A DNA stretch of 64,000 nucleotides from Falsiroseomonas sp051433165 (lineage in GTDB: Bacteria > Pseudomonadota > Alphaproteobacteria > Acetobacterales > Acetobacteraceae): positions 62,001 through 126,000 of the forward strand of contig NZ_JBHMFS010000003.1 in assembly GCF_051433165.1 (NCBI RefSeq). Reading direction: 5' to 3'. Each line of letters opens with the position of its first letter. The stretch's first letter is position 1. This document shows, piece by piece, positions 53,559-62,017 of this stretch. Position numbers and translations under genes: made by a program. The notes beneath the pieces are model-generated. The model had not been told where the DNA came from. It made no database searches and saw nothing but the letters and a program-made list of their open reading frames with translations.

Positions 53559-53741
53559 TCAGCGTTTCGCGCCGCCATGCCCCACCGCGGGGCCGGGCGG
53601 TGCGGCGCCGGGGTCCTTCGGCGTCTCGGCCGGTTTTTGGGCCGGGCCGTGCACGGCCGGGCCGACCGGGGCGGGGCCGGGGTCCGGCTTGCCTTCGCTG
53701 TCGCTCGTGGAGGCTCCGCCGCCGCGTTCCTGGGTGCTCAT
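53559..53741 (-). CDS. Small Pro/Gly-rich disordered protein (60 aa)
   Basis: Encodes MSTQERGGGASTSDSEGKPD followed by Pro/Ala/Gly repeats (PGPAPVGPAVHGPAQKPAET) and ends GHGGAKR. The ATG at 53741 has a good GAAGGAAA ribosome site, which supports translation, but composition alone is weak evidence. It lies tail-to-tail with sorB (stops 2 bp apart) and is head-to-head with pcaF. No known family. Confidence 0.5.
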   Translation of the reverse strand: MSTQERGGGASTSDSEGKPDPGPAPVGPAVHGPAQKPAETPKDPGAAPPGPAVGHGGAKR

Positions 53742-53878
53742 CGGGGTGTTTCCTTCGCATTCGATCCGCTTCCAACGCTCCGACGGGCCGCCGGTTTTCC
53801 GGGGTACCTTCTCTGGGGCACCGTTGACGCGCGGCCGCTGCGGCGGCACGAACCCGAAACCCATCGAGGAACCCGACC

Positions 53879-55087
53879 ATGGCCGATGCCTTCATCTGCG
53901 ACGCCGCCCGCACCGCCATCGGCCGCTACGCCGGCGCGCTGAAGGATGTGCGCCCCGACGACCTTGGCGCCGTGCCGATCAAGGCGCTGATGGCGCGCAA
54001 TCCGGGCCTCGACTGGGCGGCGGTGGAGGATGTGATCTTCGGCTGCGCCAACCAGGCGGGCGAGGACAACCGCAATGTCGCGCGCATGTCCGCGCTGCTG
54101 GCCGGCCTGCCCGAGTCCATTCCCGGCGCCACGGTGAACCGCCTGTGCGGCTCCGGCATGGATGCCGTCGGCATCGCCGCCCGCGCCATCAAGGCGGGCG
54201 AGGCGGAACTGATGCTGGCCGGCGGTGTCGAGAGCATGACCCGCGCGCCCTTCGTCATGGGCAAGTCGTCCGAGGCCTTCGGCCGCACTGCGGAGGTCTA
54301 TGACACCACCATCGGCTGGCGCTTCGTGAACCCGAAGATGAAGGCTGGCTTCGGCACCGATTCCATGCCGGAGACGGCGGAGAACGTCGCGCAGGATTTC
54401 CAGGTCTCGCGCGCCGATCAGGATGCCTTCGCCTACCGGTCGCAGCAGCGCGCCGGCCGCGCCCAGTCCTCGGGCCGCTTCGCGCAGGAGATCGTGCCGG
54501 TCTCCATCGCGCGGCGGAAGGGTGACCCGATCATCGTCGACCAGGACGAGCATCTGCGCCCCGACACGACGATGGAGGCGCTGGCCAAGCTCGGCACGCC
54601 GTTCCGCAAGGACGGCGGCAGCGTCACCGCTGGCAATGCCTCCGGCGTCAATGACGGCGCCTGCGCCATCCTGGTTGCGAGCGCGGAGGCGGCGCGGAAG
54701 CATGGCCTGACGCCGCGCGCCCGCGTGGTGGCGGCCGCCACGGCCGGCGTCGCGCCGCGCATCATGGGCTTCGGCCCGGCGCCGGCGGTGAAGCGCGTGC
54801 TGGCCAAGGCCGGACTCAGCCTGTCCGACATGGCGGTGATCGAACTGAACGAGGCCTTTGCCGCGCAGGCGCTGGCCGTCACGCGCGACCTCGGCTTGCC
54901 GGATGATGCGGCGCATGTGAACCCGAATGGTGGCGCCATCGCACTCGGCCATCCGCTCGGCATGTCCGGCGCGCGGCTGGTGCAGACGGCGGTGCAGGAG
55001 TTGCACAACCGGGGCGAGCGTTATGCGCTGGTCACCATGTGCATCGGCGTCGGCCAGGGCATCGCCATGGTGCTCGAACGCGTCTGA
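53879..55087 (+). CDS. pcaF: 3-oxoadipyl-CoA thiolase
   Basis: Splits 3-oxoadipyl-CoA into succinyl-CoA and acetyl-CoA, the last step of the beta-ketoadipate pathway. A 402-aa thiolase: nucleophile C90 in NRLCGSGMDAVG, His in NPNGGAIALGHPLGMSG, and Cys in TMCIGVGQGIAM. The extended NPKMKAGFGTDSMPETAENV loop and VDQDEHLRPDTTMEALAKL match PcaF/PaaJ-type enzymes rather than PhaA. It leads the pca cluster; a tandem 26-bp repeat separates it from the next gene. Confidence 0.92.
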   Translation: MADAFICDAARTAIGRYAGALKDVRPDDLGAVPIKALMARNPGLDWAAVEDVIFGCANQAGEDNRNVARMSALLAGLPESIPGATVNRLCGSGMDAVGIAARAIKAGEAELMLAGGVESMTRAPFVMGKSSEAFGRTAEVYDTTIGWRFVNPKMKAGFGTDSMPETAENVAQDFQVSRADQDAFAYRSQQRAGRAQSSGRFAQEIVPVSIARRKGDPIIVDQDEHLRPDTTMEALAKLGTPFRKDGGSVTAGNASGVNDGACAILVASAEAARKHGLTPRARVVAAATAGVAPRIMGFGPAPAVKRVLAKAGLSLSDMAVIELNEAFAAQALAVTRDLGLPDDAAHVNPNGGAIALGHPLGMSGARLVQTAVQELHNRGERYALVTMCIGVGQGIAMVLERV

Positions 55088-55094
55088 ATCGTGT

Positions 55095-55146
55095 TGCCCC
55101 AGCGCGCTTGACGCGCGACGTGCCCCAGCGCGCTTGATGCGCGACG
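55095..55146. repeat. Two tandem 26-bp copies between pcaF and the pcaD-pcaC fusion
   Basis: Copies at 55095-55120 and 55121-55146 start TGCCCCAGCGCGCTTGA and differ at one base (C/T). Each holds a GCGC-TTGA/TTGATG-GCGC mini-palindrome, so the RNA could form two small hairpins just after the pcaF stop. It may adjust expression of the downstream pca genes or be simple slippage. Confidence 0.75.
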
Positions 55147-55230
55147 GGCCGCCGCGCGGCCCGTTCACCCGGCTTCCCGGCGGCCGCGTTCGAATGTTAA
55201 ACATCCTTCCTCATCAGGTGGGGAGCCGGG

Positions 55231-56370
55231 ATGTTTTTGCACCTGGGGGATATCGTCGTGCATGCCGTGGTGGAGGGTCCCACCGAGGCACCACCCCTGC
55301 TGATGCTGCATTCCATCGGCACGACGATGCAGGTCTTCGAGCCGCAGGTCACGATGCTGGCGCGCACCCATCGGGTGATCCGCATGGACATGCGCGGCCA
55401 TGGCCTGTCCGGTGTGACCGATGGCGATTACTCGATGGAACTGCACGCTTCGGACGCGCTGGCGCTGCTGGATGCGCTGGGGGTGCAGCAGGCGCATGTG
55501 CTCGGCATGTCCATCGGCGGGCGCATCGCCATGCAACTGGCAGCCATGGCGCCGGATCGCGTGCTGTCGCTGATGCTGATGGACACCGCGCTGGAATTCC
55601 CGCCGCCGCAGGCCTGGCAGGACCGCATCGATGCGGTGCGGGAGGTCGGCACCGAGGCACTGGTGGATGTGGTGATGCCGCGCTGGGTGGTGGACCCGTC
55701 CCTTGCATCCTCCCAGGGTCTGCGCCGGATGCTGCTGCAGACGGATCGCCGCGGCTATGCCGGTTCCGCCGCGGCGCTGCGTGATGCCCGTGCCGCGCAG
55801 GTCGCCGGGCGCATCGCCTGTCCGACCACGGTGATGGTCGGCGACCGGGACATCGCCACGCCGCCCGAATTGGCGAAGGAGGTGCAGGCCGCGATCCCCG
55901 GCAGCCGCTATGTCGAGATCAGCGAGGCCGGCCATCTGCCGACCCTGGAACGCGCCGACCAGGCGACCGCCGCCATCCTGGAGCATTTCGCAACGCTGGC
56001 CCCCGCCGCGGGTCACGACGCCGGCATGGCCATCCGCAAATCGGTGCTGGGGGAGGCGCATGTGGCGCGCGCCGGCAGCAACGTCACGTCACTCGACGCG
56101 CCGTTCCAGGACTGGATTACTGCCAATGTCTGGGGCGGCATCTGGACCCGCCCGGGGCTGACGCGCCACACCCGCAGCCTGCTCTGCATCGGCATGATGG
56201 CTGCGCTCGCCCGGCACGAGGAATTGGAACTGCACCTTCGCGCCACCCGCAACACCGGCGTGACGCCGGAGGAAGTGGGTGAGGTTTTGTTGCAGGTCGG
56301 CGCCTATGCGGGCGTGCCGACGGCGAATGCCGCGCTTAAGATCGCCAAGGCCGTCCTCAAGGAAGAATAG
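55231..56370 (+). CDS. pcaL: Fused 3-oxoadipate enol-lactonase / 4-carboxymuconolactone decarboxylase (PcaD-PcaC, 'PcaL' type)
   Basis: A 379-aa bifunctional protein. The N-terminal alpha/beta hydrolase (about 1-255) has RMDMRGHGLSG, nucleophile Ser in VLGMSIGGRIAM, acid Asp in VMVGDRDIATPP and His in EISEAGHLPTLE, as in PcaD. The C-terminal CMD domain (about 265-379) has NVWGGIWTRPGLTRHTRSLL and MMAALARHEELELH, with Cys/His near RSLLCIG and ELHLRATRNTG. The two steps convert gamma-carboxymuconolactone to 3-oxoadipate. The same fusion is known from actinobacteria and some proteobacteria. Confidence 0.92.
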   Translation: MFLHLGDIVVHAVVEGPTEAPPLLMLHSIGTTMQVFEPQVTMLARTHRVIRMDMRGHGLSGVTDGDYSMELHASDALALLDALGVQQAHVLGMSIGGRIAMQLAAMAPDRVLSLMLMDTALEFPPPQAWQDRIDAVREVGTEALVDVVMPRWVVDPSLASSQGLRRMLLQTDRRGYAGSAAALRDARAAQVAGRIACPTTVMVGDRDIATPPELAKEVQAAIPGSRYVEISEAGHLPTLERADQATAAILEHFATLAPAAGHDAGMAIRKSVLGEAHVARAGSNVTSLDAPFQDWITANVWGGIWTRPGLTRHTRSLLCIGMMAALARHEELELHLRATRNTGVTPEEVGEVLLQVGAYAGVPTANAALKIAKAVLKEE

Positions 56371-56374
56371 GCAA

Positions 56375-57082
56375 ATGCCAGATCCCACCGCCTTCCGCCG
56401 CCCGGACCCGGCGACGCAGCCGCCCTACGACGCGCCCGCCTATGGCAGCACGCATAAGCGCCACCCGAAGCAGAATTTGGTGGTGGTGCCGCATACGCTG
56501 ACCGAGACGAGCGGCCCGCGCTTCGACCCGGCGCATTACCCGCCGCAGGTGGACATGTCCCAGCTCGGCGGCCGGGCGGCGATGGGCGAGTGCATCATCG
56601 TCGCTGGCCGCGTGACGGATGAGGATGGCCGGCCGCTGCGCGGCGCGATGGTGGAGGTGTGGCAGGCCAATTCTTCCGGCCGCTACCACCACCCGCGCGA
56701 CCAGCATGACGCGCCGCTGGATCCGAACTTCGAGGGACGGGCGCGGCTGTTCACGGATGTGGAGGGCAACTACAGCTTCACCAGCATCAAGCCCGGCGCC
56801 TATCCCTGGCGGAACCACGCCAATGCCTGGCGGCCGATCCATATCCATTTCGGTCTGCATGGCGCGGGCTTCGCGCAGCGCATGATCACCCAGATGTATT
56901 TCCCCGGCGACCCGCTGCTGCCGCTGGACCCGGTGTTCAACTGCACGGCGGATGCGGCGGCGCGCAACCGGCTGGTCTCGAGCTTCGACCTGGATATCAC
57001 CCAGCCGGAATGGGCGCTGGGCTACCGCTTCGACATCGTGCTGCGCGGCCCGGCCGCCACCCCCTTCGAGAACGCGCCATGA
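56375..57082 (+). CDS. pcaH: Protocatechuate 3,4-dioxygenase beta subunit
   Basis: The iron-bearing subunit that opens the ring of protocatechuate between C3 and C4. Fe ligands match PcaH: Tyr of SSGRYHHPRD, Tyr of GAYPWRNHANAW, and His-x-His of RPIHIHFGL with the same spacing as the reference enzyme. 235 aa is typical. Start at 56375, five bases after the fusion-gene stop. The stop overlaps pcaG (ATGA). Forms a heteromultimer with PcaG. Confidence 0.95.
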   Translation: MPDPTAFRRPDPATQPPYDAPAYGSTHKRHPKQNLVVVPHTLTETSGPRFDPAHYPPQVDMSQLGGRAAMGECIIVAGRVTDEDGRPLRGAMVEVWQANSSGRYHHPRDQHDAPLDPNFEGRARLFTDVEGNYSFTSIKPGAYPWRNHANAWRPIHIHFGLHGAGFAQRMITQMYFPGDPLLPLDPVFNCTADAAARNRLVSSFDLDITQPEWALGYRFDIVLRGPAATPFENAP

Positions 57083-57624
57083 CCTACACACCGGCCACGG
57101 CGAGCCAGACCGCCGGCCCCTACTGGCACATGATCGATTTTCCCGAGTGGGCCGACCTTCTGCGCGCTGGCGGGCCGAATGACGGTGTGCAAGGCGATCG
57201 CATCACACTGACGGGCCGCATCACCGATGGCGATGGCGCCCCCTGCGTCGATGCGCTGGTCGAGATCTGGCAGGCTGGGCCGGATGGAAGCTACGACACC
57301 GGCTTCCACGGCTTCGGCCGCTGCGCCAGCAACGAGGATGGCGTCTTCCGCTTCACCACGCTGAAGCCGGGCCCCGTGCCGGGCCTCGGCAATGCGACGC
57401 AGGCGCCGCATATCGTGGTGACCATCTTCGCCCGCGGCCTGATGAAGCACGTCGTCACGCGCGCCTACTTTGCTGGGGAGGTGCTGAACGCGGCCGATTC
57501 GGTGCTGAACCTCGTCGATCCCGCGCGGCGATCCACGCTGGTGGCGCAGCCGGAAGGCGAGGGCACCTGGCGGCTTGATATCTGCCTGCAAGGCGCGGAT
57601 GAGACGGTGTTCCTCGACGTATGA
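57079..57624 (+). CDS. pcaG: Protocatechuate 3,4-dioxygenase alpha subunit
   Basis: A 181-aa structural subunit. TASQTAGPYWHMIDFPEW at the start and ITDGDGAPCVDALVEIWQAG are PcaG blocks; the iron ligands are lost relative to PcaH, as normal for alpha. APHIVVTIFARGLMKHVVTR replaces the beta subunit's HIHF region. It overlaps pcaH by 4 bases and pcaB by 4 bases, so the three are translationally coupled. Confidence 0.95.
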   Translation: MTYTPATASQTAGPYWHMIDFPEWADLLRAGGPNDGVQGDRITLTGRITDGDGAPCVDALVEIWQAGPDGSYDTGFHGFGRCASNEDGVFRFTTLKPGPVPGLGNATQAPHIVVTIFARGLMKHVVTRAYFAGEVLNAADSVLNLVDPARRSTLVAQPEGEGTWRLDICLQGADETVFLDV

Positions 57625-58967
57625 GTGTTGCCCCTGGTGATGGCCCCGTCTTCGGCGCGGTCTTTGGCAGCTATGCGATGCGCGCCATCATGGGGGAACG
57701 CGCCTTCCTCCAGCGCATGCTGGATGTGGAGGCGGCGCTGGCCCGCGCGCAGGCGCGGCTCGGCCTGATCCCGGCGGAGGCCGCCACCGCCATCACCGCC
57801 GCCGCGCGGGTCGAGATGCTGGATATCCCGGCGTTGGCGGCCGCCACCCGCAACACCGGCTTCGCCGTGGTCGGGCTGGTGAAGCAGCTTTCGGCTGCCG
57901 CCGGGCCGGAAGCCGGGCGCTGGACCCATTGGGGCACCACCACCCAGGACATTACCGACAGCGCCTTCGTCCTGCAGATGCGCGATGCCTTCGCGCTGAT
58001 CGAAGGCGATCTGGACCGGCTGATCGCGGCGCTGGCGCTTCTGGCGCAGGCGCATCGCGGCACCGTCATGGCCGGGCGCACCCATGCGCAGCAGGCGCTG
58101 CCCATCACCTTCGGGCACAAGGTGGCGCTGTGGCTGGACCCGTTGATCACCATGCGGGACCGCCTGGCCCAGGCGCGGCCGCGCATGCTGCGGCTGCAAT
58201 TCGGCGGTGCCGCCGGGACGCTGGCCTCGCTGGGTGAAGACGGGCTGGCGGTGCAGCGTGAATTGGCGGCGGAACTGGACCTCATCGTCCCGGCCATCCC
58301 CTGGCATGTCGCCCGCGACGGCATGGCGGAGGCCGCCTGCTGGCTCGCCATGCTCACCGGCTGCCTGGCGAAGATGGCGACGGACATCATGCTGCTGATG
58401 CAATCCGAGGTCGCGGAAGCCTCGGAGCCTTCGGCACCCGGCCGTGGCGGCAGTTCGGCGATGCCCCAGAAACGCAACCCGATCGCCTGCGAATACGTCA
58501 TCGCCCAGGCCCGAAGCGCGCAGACCCTGGTGCCGCAGGTGCTGGGCGCCATGGCGCATGAGCATGAGCGCGGTGCCGGCGGGCAGCAGGTGGAGCAATT
58601 GGCCCTGCCGCAGATCTTCCTCTACGCGCATGGCGCGCTGGACCAGGCGCTGCTGCTGGGGGAGGGGCTGGTGGTGGATGCCGCCCGGATGCGCCGCAAC
58701 CTGGAGGACTCGCGCGGACTGATCGTGGCGGAGGCGGTGATGATGGGCCTGGCGCCGCTGCTCGGCCGCAACCCGGCGCATGATGTGGTGCACCACGCCT
58801 GCGACGTGGCGATGGCGGAGGGGGTGACGCTGGATGCGGCGCTGGCCCGCGATGCGCGCGTCACCGCGCATCTGGACGCGGCCGGCATCGCCCGGTTGAC
58901 CGACCCGGCCAACTACCTCGGCGCCGCGCCGGCCTTCATCGATCGGGTGCTGGCCCGGCTGTCCTGA
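57621..58967 (+). CDS. pcaB: 3-carboxy-cis,cis-muconate cycloisomerase
   Basis: Cyclises carboxymuconate to gamma-carboxymuconolactone, the substrate of the PcaC domain upstream. A 448-aa fumarase/argininosuccinate lyase superfamily protein with the signature GSSAMPQKRNPIACEY, substrate-binding HWGTTTQDITDSA and GRTHAQQALPITFGHK. Overlaps pcaG (ATGA). Its stop abuts the stop of the convergent receiver gene without a gap. pcaI/pcaJ and a PcaQ-type regulator are absent from the window. Confidence 0.95.
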   Translation: MSVAPGDGPVFGAVFGSYAMRAIMGERAFLQRMLDVEAALARAQARLGLIPAEAATAITAAARVEMLDIPALAAATRNTGFAVVGLVKQLSAAAGPEAGRWTHWGTTTQDITDSAFVLQMRDAFALIEGDLDRLIAALALLAQAHRGTVMAGRTHAQQALPITFGHKVALWLDPLITMRDRLAQARPRMLRLQFGGAAGTLASLGEDGLAVQRELAAELDLIVPAIPWHVARDGMAEAACWLAMLTGCLAKMATDIMLLMQSEVAEASEPSAPGRGGSSAMPQKRNPIACEYVIAQARSAQTLVPQVLGAMAHEHERGAGGQQVEQLALPQIFLYAHGALDQALLLGEGLVVDAARMRRNLEDSRGLIVAEAVMMGLAPLLGRNPAHDVVHHACDVAMAEGVTLDAALARDARVTAHLDAAGIARLTDPANYLGAAPAFIDRVLARLS

Positions 58968-59342
58968 TTACCGCAGCAGCTCCCCGATCGCCTCCGCCGC
59001 CCGCGCCACGGTGAAGGGCTTGGCCAGGAAGGGCGCGCCCGGCAGGCCGCGACCAGGCTCCGCCGCGCGAAAGCGGCCGGAGGCGTAGAGCACCGGCAGC
59101 GTGGGCCGAAGCTGCCGCGCCGCATGCGACAGGTCGAAGCCATCCGCGCCCGGCAGGTTGATGTCGGTCAGCAGCACGTCGATATCGGGCCGGCGGGCCA
59201 GCAGGCCCAGCGCGGCCTCGGCATCCTCCGCCTCCAGCACCAGAAAGCCGGCATCGGTCAGACCCTCGACCAGGGTCATCCGAACCAGCGGGTCATCTTC
59301 GACCAGCAGCAATGTCTGCGGCCCCGACTGCATGTGATCCAT
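58968..59342 (-). CDS. Single-domain response regulator (CheY-like receiver)
   Basis: A 124-aa stand-alone receiver: acidic LLVEDDPLVRMTLVE, phospho-acceptor Asp in VLLTDINLPGADGFDLS, Ser/Thr switch in VLYASGRF, and Lys in APFLAKPFTVARA. No output domain, so it signals by protein contact or acts in a phosphorelay. The neighbouring kinase is not in this region. Convergent with pcaB. Confidence 0.9.
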   Translation of the reverse strand: MDHMQSGPQTLLLVEDDPLVRMTLVEGLTDAGFLVLEAEDAEAALGLLARRPDIDVLLTDINLPGADGFDLSHAARQLRPTLPVLYASGRFRAAEPGRGLPGAPFLAKPFTVARAAEAIGELLR

Positions 59343-59433
59343 CCTCCAACGCGGAGGCTAACCACACGGCGGAGGGAAATAGGTTACTCGCAGGCGGCAC
59401 GACTGCGTGAGTTGCCCTGAACACACCATGCTG

Positions 59434-59461
59434 TGTCCTGACTGTGGCTTTGTCCTGACTG
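59434..59461. repeat. Direct repeat TGTCCTGACTG (two copies, 17-bp period)
   Basis: TGTCCTGACTG occurs at 59434-59444 and 59451-59461, about 80-110 bp upstream of the renalase-like gene start at 59541 and in the divergent gap beside the receiver gene (start 59342). It may be an operator with two half-sites; no regulator is identified. Confidence 0.4.
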
Positions 59462-59540
59462 GGCCGGCAGAAGGCGCGGCGGCGATTTCGCAGCGCACGA
59501 TACCCTTGCCTACCCGGCCCGACACGCCATACAGGGCAAT

Positions 59541-60533
59541 ATGCCTCCCAAAGACATCGCCATCATCGGCGCCGGCGTCGCCGGCCTCGCCTGTGCCAAG
59601 ACCCTCGCCGCCTATGACGTCCGTCTGCGGCTGTTCGACAAGGGCCGCAGCCCTGGGGGGCGGATGACGACGCGGCGGGTCGAGGCGGGCGGCCATGTGC
59701 TGAACTTCGACCATGGCGCGCAATACCTGACCGCCCATGGCGCCGCCTTCGCCGCCGTGCTGGACGCGGCGAATGCCCAGGAATGGCCCGATGCCGGGCG
59801 CCGCGTCGGCGTGCCGCGCATGTCCTCCGTGCCCCGCGCGCTGGCGGAGGGGATGGATATCGACCTGATGCGCCATGTCAGCGCCATCACCGGCGAGCCC
59901 GGCGCCTGGCATGTGCACCATCTGGATGCGCGGCTGATCCGCCCCGGCCGGCCCTTCCCCACCCAGGCGCCGGAAGTGGAGGGCCCGTTCGATGCGGTGA
60001 TCCTGGCGCTGCCGGCACCCCAGGCCCAGGCGCTGCTCGAAGGCCCGGCGCCGCATCTGGCCGCGGTGCTTCAGTCCGTGCGGTTCGAGCCCTGCTGGGC
60101 GCTGATGCTGGCCTTCCCCGAACGCCTGCCGCTGCCGGATACCATCCGCCTGCACCATGGGCCGATCGGCTGGGCGGCGCGCGACAGTTCGAAACCCGGC
60201 CGCGATGCCAGCCTGGAGCTCTGGGTGGTGCAGGCCGGTCCGGCGTGGTCGCGGGAGAATCTGGAACTGACGGCGGAGGACGCGGGGGCCAGGCTGCTCG
60301 AGGCCTTCGCCGGGCTGGCGGCGGAACAGGCCCCCGGCACCGTCCTGCCCGCGCCCTTCTACCAATCCGCGCATCGCTGGCGCTACGCGCTGGTGGAAGC
60401 GCCGCTCGGCGCGCCCTGCCTGTGGGATGCCTCTCTGGGCCTGGGCGCCGCGGGCGACTGGTGCATCGGGGCGCGGGCCGAGGCGGCGGTGGACAGCGCC
60501 GGCGCCCTGGTCGCCGCGATCCGGAGCACATGA
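59541..60533 (+). CDS. FAD/NAD(P)-dependent oxidoreductase, renalase-like amine-oxidase fold
   Basis: A 330-aa flavoprotein. FAD-binding IAIIGAGVAGLACAKTL (GxGxxG), then LFDKGRSPGGRMTTRRVEAG (family 'RGRxxGGRM' block), FDHGAQYLTAH, and C-terminal LGLGAAGDWCIGARAEAAVDS. This pattern matches bacterial renalase-like proteins that oxidise dihydronicotinamide isomers; the actual substrate is unknown. Its stop overlaps the next gene start (ATGA at 60530). Confidence 0.88.
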   Translation: MPPKDIAIIGAGVAGLACAKTLAAYDVRLRLFDKGRSPGGRMTTRRVEAGGHVLNFDHGAQYLTAHGAAFAAVLDAANAQEWPDAGRRVGVPRMSSVPRALAEGMDIDLMRHVSAITGEPGAWHVHHLDARLIRPGRPFPTQAPEVEGPFDAVILALPAPQAQALLEGPAPHLAAVLQSVRFEPCWALMLAFPERLPLPDTIRLHHGPIGWAARDSSKPGRDASLELWVVQAGPAWSRENLELTAEDAGARLLEAFAGLAAEQAPGTVLPAPFYQSAHRWRYALVEAPLGAPCLWDASLGLGAAGDWCIGARAEAAVDSAGALVAAIRST

Positions 60534-61108
60534 CCGAGGCACGCGACCTGGAGGCGACGCTGGCGGAGGCGTTCCGGCTGATCTCGCGCGGGGTCGCCGA
60601 TCGCCGCCACCCCTTCCACACGCCAACCCTGGCCACCCTGGCCGCCGATGGCGCGCCATCGGCCCGCACCGTGGTGTTGCGCGGCTTCGATGCAGCCACG
60701 CGCCAGCTTCGCATCCACACCGACCGGCGCGCCGCCAAAGTGGCGGAGCTGGCCGCGCAACCGCGCGCCAGCCTGCATATGTACGACCATGGCGGCGCCG
60801 TGCAGCTTCGCCTGTCCTGCGTGGCGACGCTGCATGCCGATGACGCGGTGGCCGATGCCGCCTGGTGCGCCAGCCGCGATTTCAGCCGCATGTGCTACGC
60901 GGTCCAACCCGCCCCCGGCACGCCCTGCGCGACCCCACCGCCGGCGCCGGTCGATGCCGAGGCGGGGCGGCCGAATTTCTGCGCGGTGTTGCTGCGGATC
61001 GACCGGCTGGAATGGCTGCATCTGGCCGCATCCGGGCACCGGCGGGCGCGCTTTGCCTGGCAGGGGCCGGGGCAGGGCGGTCCCGAGGCCGACTGGCTGG
61101 TGCCGTGA
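60530..61108 (+). CDS. Pyridoxamine 5'-phosphate oxidase-like FMN-binding protein
   Basis: A 192-aa split-barrel flavoprotein: HPFHTPTLATLAADGAPSAR, TVVLRGFDAATRQLRIHTDR (FMN phosphate block), RAAKVAELAAQPRASLHMYD and a C-terminal LEWLHLAASGHRRARFAW, the Alr4036/PNPOx-like arrangement. It lacks the long PdxH C-terminus, so it is not certainly the PLP-synthesising enzyme. Coupled by a 4-base overlap to the renalase-like flavoprotein gene upstream. Confidence 0.87.
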   Translation: MTEARDLEATLAEAFRLISRGVADRRHPFHTPTLATLAADGAPSARTVVLRGFDAATRQLRIHTDRRAAKVAELAAQPRASLHMYDHGGAVQLRLSCVATLHADDAVADAAWCASRDFSRMCYAVQPAPGTPCATPPPAPVDAEAGRPNFCAVLLRIDRLEWLHLAASGHRRARFAWQGPGQGGPEADWLVP

Positions 61109-61217
61109 CACTCGGACCCTCCTGCATCCGCAGGATTTTGGCTGGCTCGCGATCCGCCCTAATCTCACACGGCACCAGGCCGCGGCCCGCACGGCTTCGC
61201 CCATCAGCTAGGCACCC

Positions 61218-61553
61218 ATGATCGCCACCGAGACCATTACCGACGAAATCCTCCGCCAGACCGCCTTGCGCGGGGTGGAGAAAAGCATCTGTCCCAGCGA
61301 GGTGGCGCGTGCCCTGGCGCCGGAGGAGGAGGCCTGGCGGCGGCTGATGGGGCCGATCCGCGCCGCCGCCATCCGCCTGGCCCGCGCCGGGCGGATTGAG
61401 GTGCTGCGCAAGGGCAAGCCGGTCAGCACCGACAGCGCAATCCGCGGCGTGATCCGCCTGCGCGCGGCCGCCAACCCACCCGCGGCAGCAAGCATCGACA
61501 CAGCACCGGGCACCGACAAAGCACCGGGCAACGAAACGGACGAAACGGCATGA
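61218..61553 (+). CDS. DUF3253 domain protein
   Basis: A 111-aa protein with winged-helix-like DUF3253: ITDEILRQTALRGVEKSICP, SEVARALAPEEEAWRRLMGP, and RLARAGRIEVLRKGKPV. The last 30 residues are Ala/Thr/Pro/Asp rich and probably disordered. Often annotated simply as hypothetical; a nucleic-acid-binding role is possible from the fold but untested. Overlaps the next gene by 4 bases. Confidence 0.82.
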   Translation: MIATETITDEILRQTALRGVEKSICPSEVARALAPEEEAWRRLMGPIRAAAIRLARAGRIEVLRKGKPVSTDSAIRGVIRLRAAANPPAAASIDTAPGTDKAPGNETDETA

Positions 61554-61996
61554 GCCAGGCAGCGATGATGCGGGGCCGCGGCACCGCCGGCCTGCCGCCG
61601 GCCGCACCGCTGGATTTCAGCCGCCTGGTGCTGCCCGGCTCGCCCAATGCGTGCCTGCTGGCACCGCCGGCCATGACGACCCAGCCGCATATCGCCCAGC
61701 CCTTGCTGCCGGTCTCGCCGGAAGCCGCCTGGGCGGCGCTGCGGATGCTGGGGGAGGCGGAGGCGCGCTGCTGGAAGATGGCGGAGTGGCCGGAGAAGCG
61801 GCAGCTGCAATGGGTGGTGCGCACGCGCTTCGCCAATTTCCCGGATCTGGTGAATGGCCAGGTGGTACCGCTGGTCGGTGGCTCCGGCGTCTTCCTGTAT
61901 TCGCGCAGTCTGCTCGGCTATTACGATTTCGGGGTGAACCGCCGCCGCATTGCCGCCTGGCGCGCCCGGCTGGATGAAGCGCTGCGCGCCCGCTGA
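61550..61996 (+). CDS. DUF1499 family protein
   Basis: A 148-aa protein of the DUF1499 family: LDFSRLVLPGSPNACLLAPP (typical 'P-N-x-C-L' block), QLQWVVRTRFANFPDLVNGQ, and SGVFLYSRSLLGYYDFGVNR. No signal peptide is visible. Function not known. The ATG overlaps the DUF3253 stop, and the ABC exporter gene starts 21 bp downstream, so the three may form an operon. Confidence 0.85.
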   Translation: MSQAAMMRGRGTAGLPPAAPLDFSRLVLPGSPNACLLAPPAMTTQPHIAQPLLPVSPEAAWAALRMLGEAEARCWKMAEWPEKRQLQWVVRTRFANFPDLVNGQVVPLVGGSGVFLYSRSLLGYYDFGVNRRRIAAWRARLDEALRAR

Positions 61997-62017
61997 CCTT
62001 CCTGGATACCGCCACCC

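Noticed and set aside
55592..55706. Frames antisense to the fused pca gene with Pro/Arg runs
   Set aside because: High-GC antisense artefacts with no ribosome site or family features.
59407..59667. An 86-codon frame starting MSCPEHTMLCPDCGF, resembling a zinc ribbon
   Set aside because: It overlaps the well-supported renalase-like gene in another frame and turns into low-complexity sequence; the Cys cluster comes from intergenic direct repeats.
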